Shown here: piece after piece, positions 7,075 through 14,418 of the stretch | Position numbering within the stretch: the stretch's first letter is position 1 | Layout: the number at the start of each line of letters is the position of its first letter | Source: CALWOS01 sp963595735 | GTDB taxonomy: Bacteria > Bacillota > Clostridia > Oscillospirales > Oscillospiraceae | Direction of reading: 5' to 3' | Assembly (NCBI GenBank): GCA_963595735.1 | Contig: CAVBJJ010000029.1 | Coordinates: forward strand, 1 to 23,488 | Length of the DNA stretch: 23,488 nucleotides | The notes under the pieces: model-generated | The model's input: only the letters and a program-made list of their open reading frames with translations | What the model was told of the DNA's origin: nothing | Databases searched by the model: none | Made by a program: the position numbers and the translations under genes

Positions 7075-8334
7075 TTATTGCTGCTCCAGCATATCCGAAA
7101 TGGCCATCATCACGCCGATGCGTCCCATTTCATAGGTCAGACCGCCCTGCAAATAGGCAATGTACGGCTCCCGCAGGGGGCCGTCACAGCTCAGCTCGAT
7201 GGAGCTGCCCTGAATAAAGGTGCCGGCCGCCATCACCACCTCGGCCTCGTAGCCGGGCATGGGCGCTGCCACCGGGCGGACAAAGGCGTCCACCGGGGAG
7301 CCCTTTTGAATGCCGCCGCAAAAGGCCACCAGACGCTCCGCGCTGCCCAGCTCCACCATCTGGATGATGTCGTTGCGATCCTCCATCGAGTTGGGGGAGC
7401 TGGCATAGCCCAGGCTTTCCAGCATTCCCGCGCACAGGGCGGCGGTTTTCAGCGCCTGCGCCACCACATGGGGCGCCATCAGAAAGCCCTGCAGCAGCAT
7501 CCGGTTCTGTCCCAGCGTTGCGCCGCACTCCCCGCCGATGCCGGGCGTTGTCATGCGGTTGGCCGCCCGCTCCACCAGCTCTGTCCGGCCGGCAATATAG
7601 CCGCCCATGGGCGCCAGCCCGCCGCCGGGGTTTTTGATCAGGGAACCGACAATCAGATCCGCTCCGGTGTGACACGGCTCGATGGTCTGGCAAAATTCGC
7701 CGTAGCAGTTATCCACCACGACAACGGCATCCGGCTTGACGGATTTTACGGTTTTGACGATCTCGCCGATCTGCTCCGGGGACAGCGCCGGCCGCCGGGC
7801 ATAGCCCCGGGAGCGCTGTACCTCCACACAGGCGGGGGAATATTTCCGCACCGCCTCGGCAATGGCCGGCAGGTCGGGCGCCCCCTCCGGCGTCAGCTCC
7901 ACCTGGGCATAGTCGATGCCGTACATTTTCAGGCTGCCGAAATGGTCGCCGGTGATGCCAATAACCCCCTGCAGGGTGTCGTAGGGTACGCCGGTGGCGG
8001 CCAGCAGGGTATCCCCCGGCTTGAGACAGCCGAACAGCGCCGCCGAAATGGCGTGGGTCCCATTGACAAAGGTCAGGCGCACCAGCGCGGATTCCGCGCC
8101 GAACACCTGGGCATAGATCTTTTCCAGCGCCTCCCGGCCGGGGTCGTCATATCCATAGCCGGTAGTGCCGCCAAAAATGCTGTCGGACACCCGCTGCTCC
8201 CGAAAGGCCTGCAAAACACGCTCCGTGTTTGCCTGCGCCACCCGGTCAAAGGCCGCAAAGCGTTCCGCCAGCCGCTGCTCCGTCTCCTCCGCCAGGCGGC
8301 GCACCCGAGGGGAAATATTCTCTGTGTTATACAT
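7075..8334 (-). CDS. PLP-dependent methionine gamma-lyase family protein (aluminium resistance protein family)
   Basis: The 419-residue protein is a fold-type I PLP enzyme. The Schiff-base lysine is Lys234 in GSLIKNPGGGLAP, the cofactor-binding Asp208 lies in VVVDNCYGEF, and the substrate-loop residues FVNGTHAISAAL (89-100) and FGGTTGYGYDDPGREALE (54-71) are those of the family annotated both as aluminium resistance protein and methionine gamma-lyase family. It commonly sits near ligA, miaA or hfq in Firmicutes. The true substrate is not established by sequence; a C-S lyase reaction is plausible. It overlaps the upstream M42 gene by eight bases. Confidence 0.88.
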   Translation of the reverse strand: MYNTENISPRVRRLAEETEQRLAERFAAFDRVAQANTERVLQAFREQRVSDSIFGGTTGYGYDDPGREALEKIYAQVFGAESALVRLTFVNGTHAISAALFGCLKPGDTLLAATGVPYDTLQGVIGITGDHFGSLKMYGIDYAQVELTPEGAPDLPAIAEAVRKYSPACVEVQRSRGYARRPALSPEQIGEIVKTVKSVKPDAVVVVDNCYGEFCQTIEPCHTGADLIVGSLIKNPGGGLAPMGGYIAGRTELVERAANRMTTPGIGGECGATLGQNRMLLQGFLMAPHVVAQALKTAALCAGMLESLGYASSPNSMEDRNDIIQMVELGSAERLVAFCGGIQKGSPVDAFVRPVAAPMPGYEAEVVMAAGTFIQGSSIELSCDGPLREPYIAYLQGGLTYEMGRIGVMMAISDMLEQQ

Positions 8335-9319
8335 AATTCAATAGTCTCTCCGTTACTTGTAAAAGTTGCTCCATATCCCGCAGGCTTCCCACGCTGGCGG
8401 GGGAATGGATATTGCGTAGCGCACAGGCCAACCCCAGCACCCGGACACCGCCCCGGCTGCGCTGGATGGCGGCAGCGTCCGTGCCGCCGGCAATGCGCTT
8501 TTTGGTCTGCCAGGGAATGCCGCAGCCTTCCGCGACCTCTCCCGCCAGGCGATACAGCTGCCTGTCATACAGAGTTCCGCCGTCAATAAAGGGGATCACC
8601 GGGCCGTGACCCACACGGCAGACGGTCTCTCCCTCCGGCACGCCGGCCAGGTCTGCCGCCGTGGTGCCCTCGATGACCAGCGCCAGCTCCGGCGCAAGGG
8701 CAAAGGCCGCCGCCTGAGCGCCCCGGGTTCCCATTTCCTCCTGCACGGTGAACACAAACCACACATCCCGGGGCAGGGGCTTTTTCAACAGCTCCAGCAG
8801 CACCGCGCAGCCAAGACGGTCGTCCAGCGCCTTGGCTTTCAGGCAATCGCCAAATTGCTCTATGGTGAGCGCAAAGCTGACAAAATCGCCCAGCGCCGCC
8901 AACTTTTCCGCTTCCTCCCGGCTGTGCAGCCCCAGATCCAGCCAAAGCTCCTCCGCCTTGGGGGCGCGGTCTCCGCCGCCGGGCGGGCAGGCGATCACGG
9001 CCGGGTGCTGCTTTTCTCCCACAAACACGCGCTTGCCGGGCAGCACCCGGCGGTCAATGCCGCCGATGCAGCCAAAGCGCAGGCTGCCGTCCGGGCAGAT
9101 ATCCGTGACCATCAGCCCCACCTCGTCCATGTGGGCGCACAGCATGATGGGGGCTTTTTCCGCCGCCGCGCCCTTTTTCAGCAGCATCAGGTTCCCCATG
9201 GGGTCTGTTGCCACGCGGTCAACATAGGGAGCGGCAGCGGCCAGAATGTACTCCCGCACCGCGTCCTCGCAGCCGGAGACGCCCGGCAGGGCGCACAGCG
9301 CTTTCAGCGTTTCAAGCAT
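8327..9319 (-). CDS. M42 family metallopeptidase (glutamyl/leucyl aminopeptidase type)
   Basis: M42 enzymes are cobalt- or zinc-dependent cytoplasmic aminopeptidases that assemble into large hollow tetrahedral particles. All metal and catalytic positions are visible in this 330-residue protein: His63 with Asp65 (AHMDEVG), Asp167 (KALDDRLGCA), the general base Glu194 and ligand Glu195 (VQEEMGTRGA), Glu217 (VIEG) and His305 (NIHSPAS). GGTDAA is at 278-283. I chose the ATG at 9319 because AAAGGAG lies seven bases upstream and the protein then starts like its family; the open frame extends 28 codons further into the neighbouring gene without any family similarity. The upstream gene is a paralogue, overlapping by eight bases. 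Confidence 0.92.
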   Translation of the reverse strand: MLETLKALCALPGVSGCEDAVREYILAAAAPYVDRVATDPMGNLMLLKKGAAAEKAPIMLCAHMDEVGLMVTDICPDGSLRFGCIGGIDRRVLPGKRVFVGEKQHPAVIACPPGGGDRAPKAEELWLDLGLHSREEAEKLAALGDFVSFALTIEQFGDCLKAKALDDRLGCAVLLELLKKPLPRDVWFVFTVQEEMGTRGAQAAAFALAPELALVIEGTTAADLAGVPEGETVCRVGHGPVIPFIDGGTLYDRQLYRLAGEVAEGCGIPWQTKKRIAGGTDAAAIQRSRGGVRVLGLACALRNIHSPASVGSLRDMEQLLQVTERLLNYV

Positions 9320-10295
9320 TCTGCCACTCCTTTCCCAGGGCTGCGGCATAGGCCCGCACCATCGCGGCCAGCGCCTGGCAGTCCTGCAAGTCGATGATCT
9401 CATTGGGACAGCCCGGGTACCGCACGGGCAGACGCAGCAGGCTTACCGCGCTGCCGCCGCCCACGGTCTGCATGACCCAGTTGTCTGTAAAGCTGCGCCC
9501 GGTGATCACTTCCCGGCGCAGGGCGATTTCCGCCTCCTGCGCCAGCGCTTCCAGCCGCAGTGTCTCCCGTCGGCACACGCCGGGGCCAAACACCAGGCTT
9601 GCGCCGGTACCGGACGCGCCGGAATCCAGCGCGAGGATATAATCCGGCGCCAGGGAAAACGCCACCGGCGCCGCGCCGCGGCTGTACAGGCTGTGCTGCA
9701 CCGTCAGCGCAAGGCACAGCCGCACCGGGCAGCGTTCCGCCAGCTCCCGTACCGCCAGAATGGCGGCCGCAGCCGCGCCCCGCCGTCCCACACCGGGACC
9801 GGAAATCCGGCTTTGTCCCATGGGCAGCAGCTCTCCGGCAAACACCAGAGGCGTTCCCGGCGGGATCTGCTTTTCTATCTGCTCCGCCGGCAAGCCGACA
9901 TCCAGGGAAAGCTGCTCCACCCGGGGGCAATTCTCCATGTCGGACGCTTGAAGCACATGTGGCGGCATGGCCGCCAGCACGCCATAGCGGGGCGGCTCCG
10001 TCAGCACCAGCAGCTCCGCTGCCGGGAGACTTTTTCGCTCCACCGCGCCCAGGGGCGCAATGCGCAGAAAGCCGCCCTCCTGCCCTGTGACCACAAAGCC
10101 CGGCTCATCCAGCGGGGCGGTGACCAGCAGCTGCGGCGCAGCGGGATCGCCGGAAAATTCCGCGATCAGGTTGCCCATGGCGTCCCGCCGAATCTCCGCC
10201 TGCCGGGGCAGCAGGGATTGTGCCGCGGTCGGATCCTCATAGCCCGCCGGGCCGCGGCTGGCGCTGAGCTGATATATGATCTCCTGCAAATCCAT
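9312..10295 (-). CDS. Catalytically degenerate M42 peptidase homologue
   Basis: The 327-residue protein aligns end to end with its neighbour at 8327-9319: similar N-terminus (ASRGPAGYE, DAMGNLIAE), APLDEPG in place of AHMDEVG, VQHSLYSRGAA in place of VQEEMGTRGA. Most of the metal site is gone. The first His is Pro61, the bridging Asp position is Gly170 (GPGVGRRGAA), the two Glu are His201 and Ser202, and the final His is replaced in YPGCPNEIID. Only Asp63 and Asp224 remain. The frame is intact, with GGAG five bases before the ATG, so this looks like a maintained pseudo-enzyme rather than a pseudogene. It starts two bases after the murD stop. A structural or regulatory role in a mixed particle with the active neighbour is a plausible inference. 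Confidence 0.8.
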   Translation of the reverse strand: MDLQEIIYQLSASRGPAGYEDPTAAQSLLPRQAEIRRDAMGNLIAEFSGDPAAPQLLVTAPLDEPGFVVTGQEGGFLRIAPLGAVERKSLPAAELLVLTEPPRYGVLAAMPPHVLQASDMENCPRVEQLSLDVGLPAEQIEKQIPPGTPLVFAGELLPMGQSRISGPGVGRRGAAAAAILAVRELAERCPVRLCLALTVQHSLYSRGAAPVAFSLAPDYILALDSGASGTGASLVFGPGVCRRETLRLEALAQEAEIALRREVITGRSFTDNWVMQTVGGGSAVSLLRLPVRYPGCPNEIIDLQDCQALAAMVRAYAAALGKEWQNA

Positions 10296-10297
10296 AG

Positions 10298-11677
10298 CTA
10301 CTCCAGTTCGTTTACGATCTTCCGGAAGGTATTTCCCCGGTCGGCAAAATTCTTGAATTTATCAAAGGAGGCACAGGCCGGGCTCATGAGCACGATGTCC
10401 CCCGGCTCCGCCATGGCGTGTGCCGCCAGAACGGCGTCCCGGAATTCCTCCGTGACCACGATCGGCAGAGGATTTTCCGCATAATAGGAAGACTGTTCCA
10501 CCGCCGCGCGGATCTTATCCGCCGTGAATCCGGTCAGGAACAGCGCCTTGACCCGCTGGCAGATCTCGTCTCCCAGCCCGTCAAAGGGGATTTTTTTGTC
10601 GTAGCCACCGGCGATCAGCAAAGGCTTTTGCTGCAGCGCCCGCAGTCCCGCAATGGTACGCGTCGGGCTGGAGGCGATGGAGTCGTTGATGTAGGTCACG
10701 CCGCGCAGCACCCGGATCTGCTCCAGCCGGTGGGCAACGCCCTTGAAAGTCATGGCCACCTGCCGCTGCACCGGCGCGGAAACAAAGTCCATTGTGGCGC
10801 CAAAGGCCGCGCAGTAATTTTCCACATTGTGCTTGCCGGGCAAAAGGATCTCCGCCTCGTCCATGATCTTGCTTTCCACGCCGTCCCGGACAGCGTACAA
10901 AACGCCGTCCCGGACATACACGCCGTTTTCCACCTTTCCCTGCCGGCTGAAAAAGCGCAGACGGCCGGGCGCCTTGTCGGCATAACTCCGGGTGATCTCG
11001 TTGTCCTGATTGAGCACCAGGCAGCCCATCGGCTTCTGCCCGCGGAAAATCTGCGCCTTGGCGTCGATATAATCCTCATAGCTGGGATGTACATCCAGAT
11101 GATTGGGGGACACATTGGTAATGACCGCCACATCCGGCGCGCACTGCATACTGTGCAGTTGGAAGCTGCTCAGCTCCAACACGGCGAAGTCCTCCGGCTG
11201 CATTTGGGGGATCTCCGTCAGCAGGGGCTTACCAATGTTGCCGCCCAGGTGCACCGTGTATCCCGCTGCCTGCAGCAGCTCCGCGATGATGGATGTGGTC
11301 GTGGTTTTGCCATCCGAGCCGGTAACGGCCACGATCTTACAGGGGCATAGCTGGAAAAACACTTCCATTTCCGAGGTGACCTCGGCCTTTCCCACCGCCT
11401 GCAAAAAGGCGGGGTTCTGGGGGTGGATGCCCGGGGTGCGGAACACCAGGTCGCAGTCCAGCGGCGCCAGATAGTCCGCGCCCAGGTGCAGCTTTGCCCC
11501 TTTGGCCTCCAGTTTTTCCGCCAATTCTCCCAGCTGCTCCCGGCTGCGCTTATCACAGGCGGTCACATCATTTCCGCTATCCAGCAGCGCCTCGATCAGA
11601 GGTGTGTTGCTCACGCCGATACCGATCACAGCGATGCGTTTTCCGTGGAGACTGTTCATATATTCTGTCAGTGACAT
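10298..11677 (-). CDS. murD: UDP-N-acetylmuramoylalanine--D-glutamate ligase
   Basis: MurD adds D-glutamate to UDP-MurNAc-L-Ala in the cytoplasm during peptidoglycan precursor synthesis. The 459-residue form has an N-terminal Rossmann-like domain (RIAVIGIGVSN), the ATP loop VAVTGSDGKTTTTS (117-130), NVSPNHLDVHPSYEDY, the domain-3 motif YINDSIASSPTRT and the C-terminal LMSPACASFDKFKNFADRG. I chose the ATG at 11677 because AAAGGA is nine bases away; an ATG three codons earlier (11686) is possible, while one at 11719 and a frame reaching 11824 would include promoter sequence. It is the first gene of a twelve-gene leftward run. Confidence 0.96.
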   Translation of the reverse strand: MSLTEYMNSLHGKRIAVIGIGVSNTPLIEALLDSGNDVTACDKRSREQLGELAEKLEAKGAKLHLGADYLAPLDCDLVFRTPGIHPQNPAFLQAVGKAEVTSEMEVFFQLCPCKIVAVTGSDGKTTTTSIIAELLQAAGYTVHLGGNIGKPLLTEIPQMQPEDFAVLELSSFQLHSMQCAPDVAVITNVSPNHLDVHPSYEDYIDAKAQIFRGQKPMGCLVLNQDNEITRSYADKAPGRLRFFSRQGKVENGVYVRDGVLYAVRDGVESKIMDEAEILLPGKHNVENYCAAFGATMDFVSAPVQRQVAMTFKGVAHRLEQIRVLRGVTYINDSIASSPTRTIAGLRALQQKPLLIAGGYDKKIPFDGLGDEICQRVKALFLTGFTADKIRAAVEQSSYYAENPLPIVVTEEFRDAVLAAHAMAEPGDIVLMSPACASFDKFKNFADRGNTFRKIVNELE

Positions 11678-11779
11678 GAAATCCATTCCTTTCCGACCTT
11701 TAAGCCGATCCAATGCCATATGTTCCCCGATCACCGAACAAGACGATCGTGCATTTGCATTTTTCACATATACTACTAT

Positions 11780-11808
11780 ATTATACAATGTAAAACCACC
11801 GAAAACAA
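11780..11808 (-). promoter_or_regulatory. Sigma-A type promoter for the murD-cob operon
   Basis: On the minus strand TTGTTT (11803-11808) and a perfect TATAAT (11780-11785) are separated by 17 bases. Transcription would begin near 11773, giving a leader of roughly 95 bases before the murD ATG. It faces away from the rnpB promoter, with only 22 bases between the two -35 boxes. Confidence 0.75.
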
Positions 11809-11830
11809 TCTGCGAATAGAACATTTTACC

Positions 11831-11859
11831 TTGACGGACTGGGTCAAAAGCTGTACAAT
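11831..11859 (+). promoter_or_regulatory. Sigma-A promoter of rnpB
   Basis: TTGACG (11831-11836), a 17-base spacer and TACAAT (11854-11859) form a near-consensus promoter. The predicted start, about seven bases past the -10 box, falls at the first paired base of the RNase P RNA (11867), which supports both calls. Confidence 0.85.
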
Positions 11860-11866
11860 GTGCAGA

Positions 11867-12210
11867 GCAAGTAAGTCAAACGGTCGCGGGCACAAGGCGA
11901 AAGTCTGTGCGTGAGGAAAGTCCGGGCTCCATAGGGCAGGGATAGCGGGTAACGCCCGCCGAAGGCGACTTCAGGACAAGTGCAACAGAGAGATACCGCC
12001 GCAGCTTCCTGCGGTAAGGGTGGAAAGGTGCGGTAAGAGCGCACCCGCCGGTTGGAGACAGTCCGGTGATGTAAACTCTATCCGGAGCAACACCGCGGAG
12101 GGGACAATGCTTGCCCGGCAGTCCCCAGGGAGGTGGCTGGAGCGCATCGGCAACGGTGCGCCTAGATAGATGACCGTTCTCGACAGAATCCGGCTTACCG
12201 ACTTGCTTGC
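11867..12210 (+). ncRNA. rnpB: RNase P RNA component (bacterial class A)
   Basis: This is the catalytic RNA that removes tRNA 5' leaders. The ends pair as helix P1: GCAAGTAAGTC (11867-11877) with GACTTGCTTGC (12200-12210), one pair being G-U. The universal core is present: GAGGAAAGTCCGGGCTCC at 11913-11930 (P4 5' side), GTGCAACAGAGAG in the specificity domain, and ACAGAATCC at 12183-12191 followed by GGCTTAC (P4 3' side). The length of about 344 nt and the general layout fit the ancestral class A form rather than the Bacillus class B form. Exact mature ends are inferred from the P1 pairing and promoter position. Confidence 0.97.
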
Positions 12211-12251
12211 GATATAGCTTGTCAAAAATCTTCTGTTTTTTTGACAGCCGC

Positions 12252-12286
12252 AACCGCCTGTTTTTCAGGCGGTTTTTATTTTTTCC
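12252..12286 (+). terminator. Intrinsic terminator of rnpB
   Basis: The stem AACCGCCTG/CAGGCGGTT (12252-12260 with 12266-12274) with a five-T loop is followed by TTTTATTTTTT. A weaker AT-rich hairpin (GTCAAAAA with TTTTTGAC, 12221-12245) lies between it and the mature RNA end. Confidence 0.92.
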
Positions 12287-12600
12287 ACTTTTTGCTTTTC
12301 AGAAAAACACAAATTCGGCAAAGATATATAATGAATTCTCCTTTCCAGATAAATCAACCGCGTTTCCTGTTGGAGTGATTTGGTTTTTTCTCCCTCATTT
12401 TCTTTCTTCGTTAAATAATTTTTCAATTTGTCGAACAATTCTCTACTATTTTTGTGTGCATTTTTGCATTTTCCGCATCGTCCCGAAAGTGTTGTTTTTT
12501 ACCAAATTTTGCTGCCTCTCCATAGACAGGGCGTATTTTTCGCTACATTTCCGTATTTCTTGTTTCATATTGAATTTCTTTTTTCAAGATTTTTCGCGAA
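12287..12600. other. AT-rich stretch without a gene
   Basis: About 310 bases between the rnpB terminator and the permease promoter are much richer in A and T than the rest of the window. The reading frames here are phenylalanine- and serine-rich products of T-runs with no ribosome binding site. I found no repeat array, tRNA or clear RNA fold. It may be ordinary spacer or an upstream regulatory zone for the permease. Confidence 0.5.
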
Positions 12601-12605
12601 AGTCA

Positions 12606-12614
12606 TGCTATAAT
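12606..12614 (+). promoter_or_regulatory. Extended -10 promoter for the permease gene
   Basis: TGCTATAAT is a perfect -10 hexamer (12609-12614) with the TG extension. No good -35 box stands 16-18 bases upstream, which is tolerated with an extended -10. The start would be near 12621, leaving a leader of roughly 210 bases. Confidence 0.6.
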
Positions 12615-12620
12615 ATCGAC

Positions 12621-12833
12621 AAAGAGAGAGGGATATCACTCATTTCGATTGTGTAAAATCACCACCATATTTGTCGCTTCTTCTGTTTTTCCCAGAGGGA
12701 TTCGACCTTTCCCCGCAAAATGTGTTCTGCCGCTTTGGGGGAATACATAGATTTTACCAATCCCCCGGCTTCGCCCAGGCGGCGCAGCCACTCGCAAGCA
12801 TCCATCGACTGCAAAAAAAGAGAGGTGTATCGT
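12621..12833 (+). promoter_or_regulatory. Long, possibly structured leader of the permease mRNA
   Basis: Between the promoter and the permease ATG lies a leader of about 210 bases. At 12728-12789 it can form a branched fold: CTGCCGC pairs imperfectly with GCGGCGCAG and encloses GGGGG/CCCCC (12737-12741 with 12771-12775) and a small GGC-TTC-GCC hairpin. AGAGG (12821-12825) is the ribosome binding site. It does not match the purine, TPP, preQ1 or guanidine riboswitch patterns I know, so the role is open. Confidence 0.35.
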
Positions 12834-14159
12834 ATGTCTAACAAGAAAAACACATCCGCTGCGAATGCAAATGATAAAGAATTCAGCACCGGTTCTGTTC
12901 CCGTGAACGAACGGCGTGGCTTTCTCTCCCTGGTGTTTACCTGGATCGGCTATGTGTTCACCGTTACTATCATGAGTGCCGGCGGCCAGCTGGCCAACGG
13001 CGCGTCCAGTTGGGGCGAATCCATGAAGGCCGTGTATGCGGGCTATGCGATCCTGTTCTGCATCGCAATGGCAACCTCTACCATGGCCATGCGTACCGGC
13101 CTGTCCTTCGGTCTGTTGACCCGCTATACCTTCGGCCGCATGGGCGCCAAGGCCATCACCCTGCTTTCGTCCGTCGCGCTGTGCTGCTACTTTTCCATTA
13201 ACTGCTACCTGATGGGCGATATCACCCATGTGCTGTTCCCCGTTATCCCCCGTTGGCCCATCACCATCATCTTCGGTATTCTGATGATCTTCTCCGCCCT
13301 GAAGGGACAAAAGATCATGAACATCGTGGGTTTGTTTGCCACGATTGCTGTGTTTGCCGTCGGTATCGTTGCCGTTGTGCTGGCGTTCCGGGACGCCCAC
13401 ACCGTAAACCCCGATGGTATGCTGGCCATCACCAAGGAAGCCTCCATGACCTTCACCGCGCTGGTGACCATCGCCGTCGGCTCTGTGTGCAGCGGCTGCT
13501 GCTCCTGGGCGCCGGATATCATGCGCTTCTCCAAAGGTCCCGGCACCACTACCGCCGTCATGGGCGTGGGTCTGGGCATCTGCGGTCCGTTCATGCTGCT
13601 GATTGGCATCTGCGGCATGATGGTCTATGGTGAATACGACATCGCTTACATCCTGCAAAAGCAGGGCTTCCTGAGTCTGGCTTTCGTGGGTCTGGTGGCC
13701 AACATCTGGTCCACTGCCCAGGGTAACGCTTACTCCACTTCCCTGAACCTGGCCTCTGTGTTCCCCCACATCAAGCGGGAAAAGCTGCTTGTGATCTTCG
13801 GCTGCGTCGGCACCGTCATGGGGCTGTTTGGTCTGTATCAGCACTTTGGTACTTTCCTGAGCTTCCTGGCCACGGTGTATCCTCCCCTGGCCGGTACCGT
13901 GCTGGCAAACTACATCGTTGCCTGGCGCGCCAATCCCCCCAAGCTGGAGGACGCCAACGACAAGCTGCCCGCTTTCACCGTCATCTCACTAGTGATCTAT
14001 GTGATCGGCGTGACCAGCAAGTGGTGGCTTCGTATCGGCGGCATCCCCGCAGTGAACGCACTGGTTCTGACCTTCGTGCTGGAAGCACTGCTGAGCTACG
14101 CTTGCCTGCGCAAGAAAGCAGACGGCATCCGCACCGAGATCGCCGCTGCCAACGACTAA
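12834..14159 (+). CDS. NCS1 family nucleobase (cytosine/purine-type) permease, CodB-like
   Basis: The 441-residue product is a membrane protein with about twelve hydrophobic segments starting near residue 32 (FLSLVFTWIGYVFTVTIMS). It shows NCS1 features such as GGQLANGASSWGESMKAVYAGY, MAMRTGLSFGLLTRYTFGRMG and WAPDIMRFSKGPGTTTAVMG, which resemble CodB, the cytosine:proton symporter. The ATG at 12834 follows AGAGG at eight bases; an in-frame upstream ATG at 12720 adds a hydrophilic stretch unlike the family. The gene stands alone, with its own promoter and terminator and no deaminase beside it, so the substrate (cytosine, another pyrimidine or a purine) is unresolved. Its codons look more uniform and optimised (CTG, ATC, GGT, CGT) than those of its neighbours, which may mean strong expression. 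Confidence 0.88.
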   Translation: MSNKKNTSAANANDKEFSTGSVPVNERRGFLSLVFTWIGYVFTVTIMSAGGQLANGASSWGESMKAVYAGYAILFCIAMATSTMAMRTGLSFGLLTRYTFGRMGAKAITLLSSVALCCYFSINCYLMGDITHVLFPVIPRWPITIIFGILMIFSALKGQKIMNIVGLFATIAVFAVGIVAVVLAFRDAHTVNPDGMLAITKEASMTFTALVTIAVGSVCSGCCSWAPDIMRFSKGPGTTTAVMGVGLGICGPFMLLIGICGMMVYGEYDIAYILQKQGFLSLAFVGLVANIWSTAQGNAYSTSLNLASVFPHIKREKLLVIFGCVGTVMGLFGLYQHFGTFLSFLATVYPPLAGTVLANYIVAWRANPPKLEDANDKLPAFTVISLVIYVIGVTSKWWLRIGGIPAVNALVLTFVLEALLSYACLRKKADGIRTEIAAAND

Positions 14160-14236
14160 GCTGCTCTACTATATTATTGCTTCACACTTCCCTCCCGCCC
14201 CTCGGGGGCAACGGGAATCTGTATCTCCTTTCTCAC

Positions 14237-14280
14237 ATCCCCCACACCCACTGCCCCTGGGTGTGGGGGATACCTTTTTT
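14237..14280 (+). terminator. Intrinsic terminator of the permease gene
   Basis: A perfect 14-bp stem, ATCCCCCACACCCA (14237-14250) with TGGGTGTGGGGGAT (14258-14271), has a seven-base loop and ends in ACCTTTTTT. A smaller GC hairpin (TCCCG/CGGGA, 14193-14216) lies just upstream. Confidence 0.92.
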
Positions 14281-14307
14281 CTTCCGCTATCTTTTCCCCG
14301 TCAATTC

Positions 14308-14336
14308 TTGACATTATCCCCCATAAGAAATACAAT
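14308..14336 (+). promoter_or_regulatory. Sigma-A promoter of the cbiK-hem operon
   Basis: A perfect TTGACA (14308-14313), a 17-base spacer and TACAAT (14331-14336) predict a start near 14343. The leader of about 75 bases contains one hairpin, AACCGG with CCGGTT around 14354-14378, but nothing like a cobalamin riboswitch (no B12 box). Confidence 0.88.
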
Positions 14337-14418
14337 AGAGAACAAGACTGTCGCAAAACCGGAAAGCAAGTCTCCCCGGTTGCACAACAGCATTTCTCAC
14401 AGAATCGGAGCGGAAAAA

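Noticed and set aside
7072..8589. A 505-codon open frame on the plus strand
   Set aside because: It lies opposite the PLP enzyme and the M42 gene, both with intact catalytic residues. The product is His/Arg/Gly-rich with no recognisable domain.
9246..10484. A 412-codon plus-strand frame
   Set aside because: It is antisense to the two M42 genes and the end of murD, and has no ribosome binding site or family motif.
12207..12656. A 149-codon plus-strand frame, rich in Phe and Ser
   Set aside because: It begins inside the rnpB RNA, crosses its terminator and reads T-rich spacer; it has no ribosome binding site.
12636..13844. A 402-codon open frame on the minus strand, rich in His, Gly, Gln and Asp
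   Set aside because: It is antisense to the NCS1 permease, which has clear family motifs, promoter and ribosome binding site. The composition is that of a mirror frame of a GC-rich gene.
14337..14418. A cobalamin or other riboswitch upstream of cbiK
   Set aside because: The leader is only about 75 bases with a single hairpin and no B12-box-like sequence, too small for a cobalamin riboswitch.
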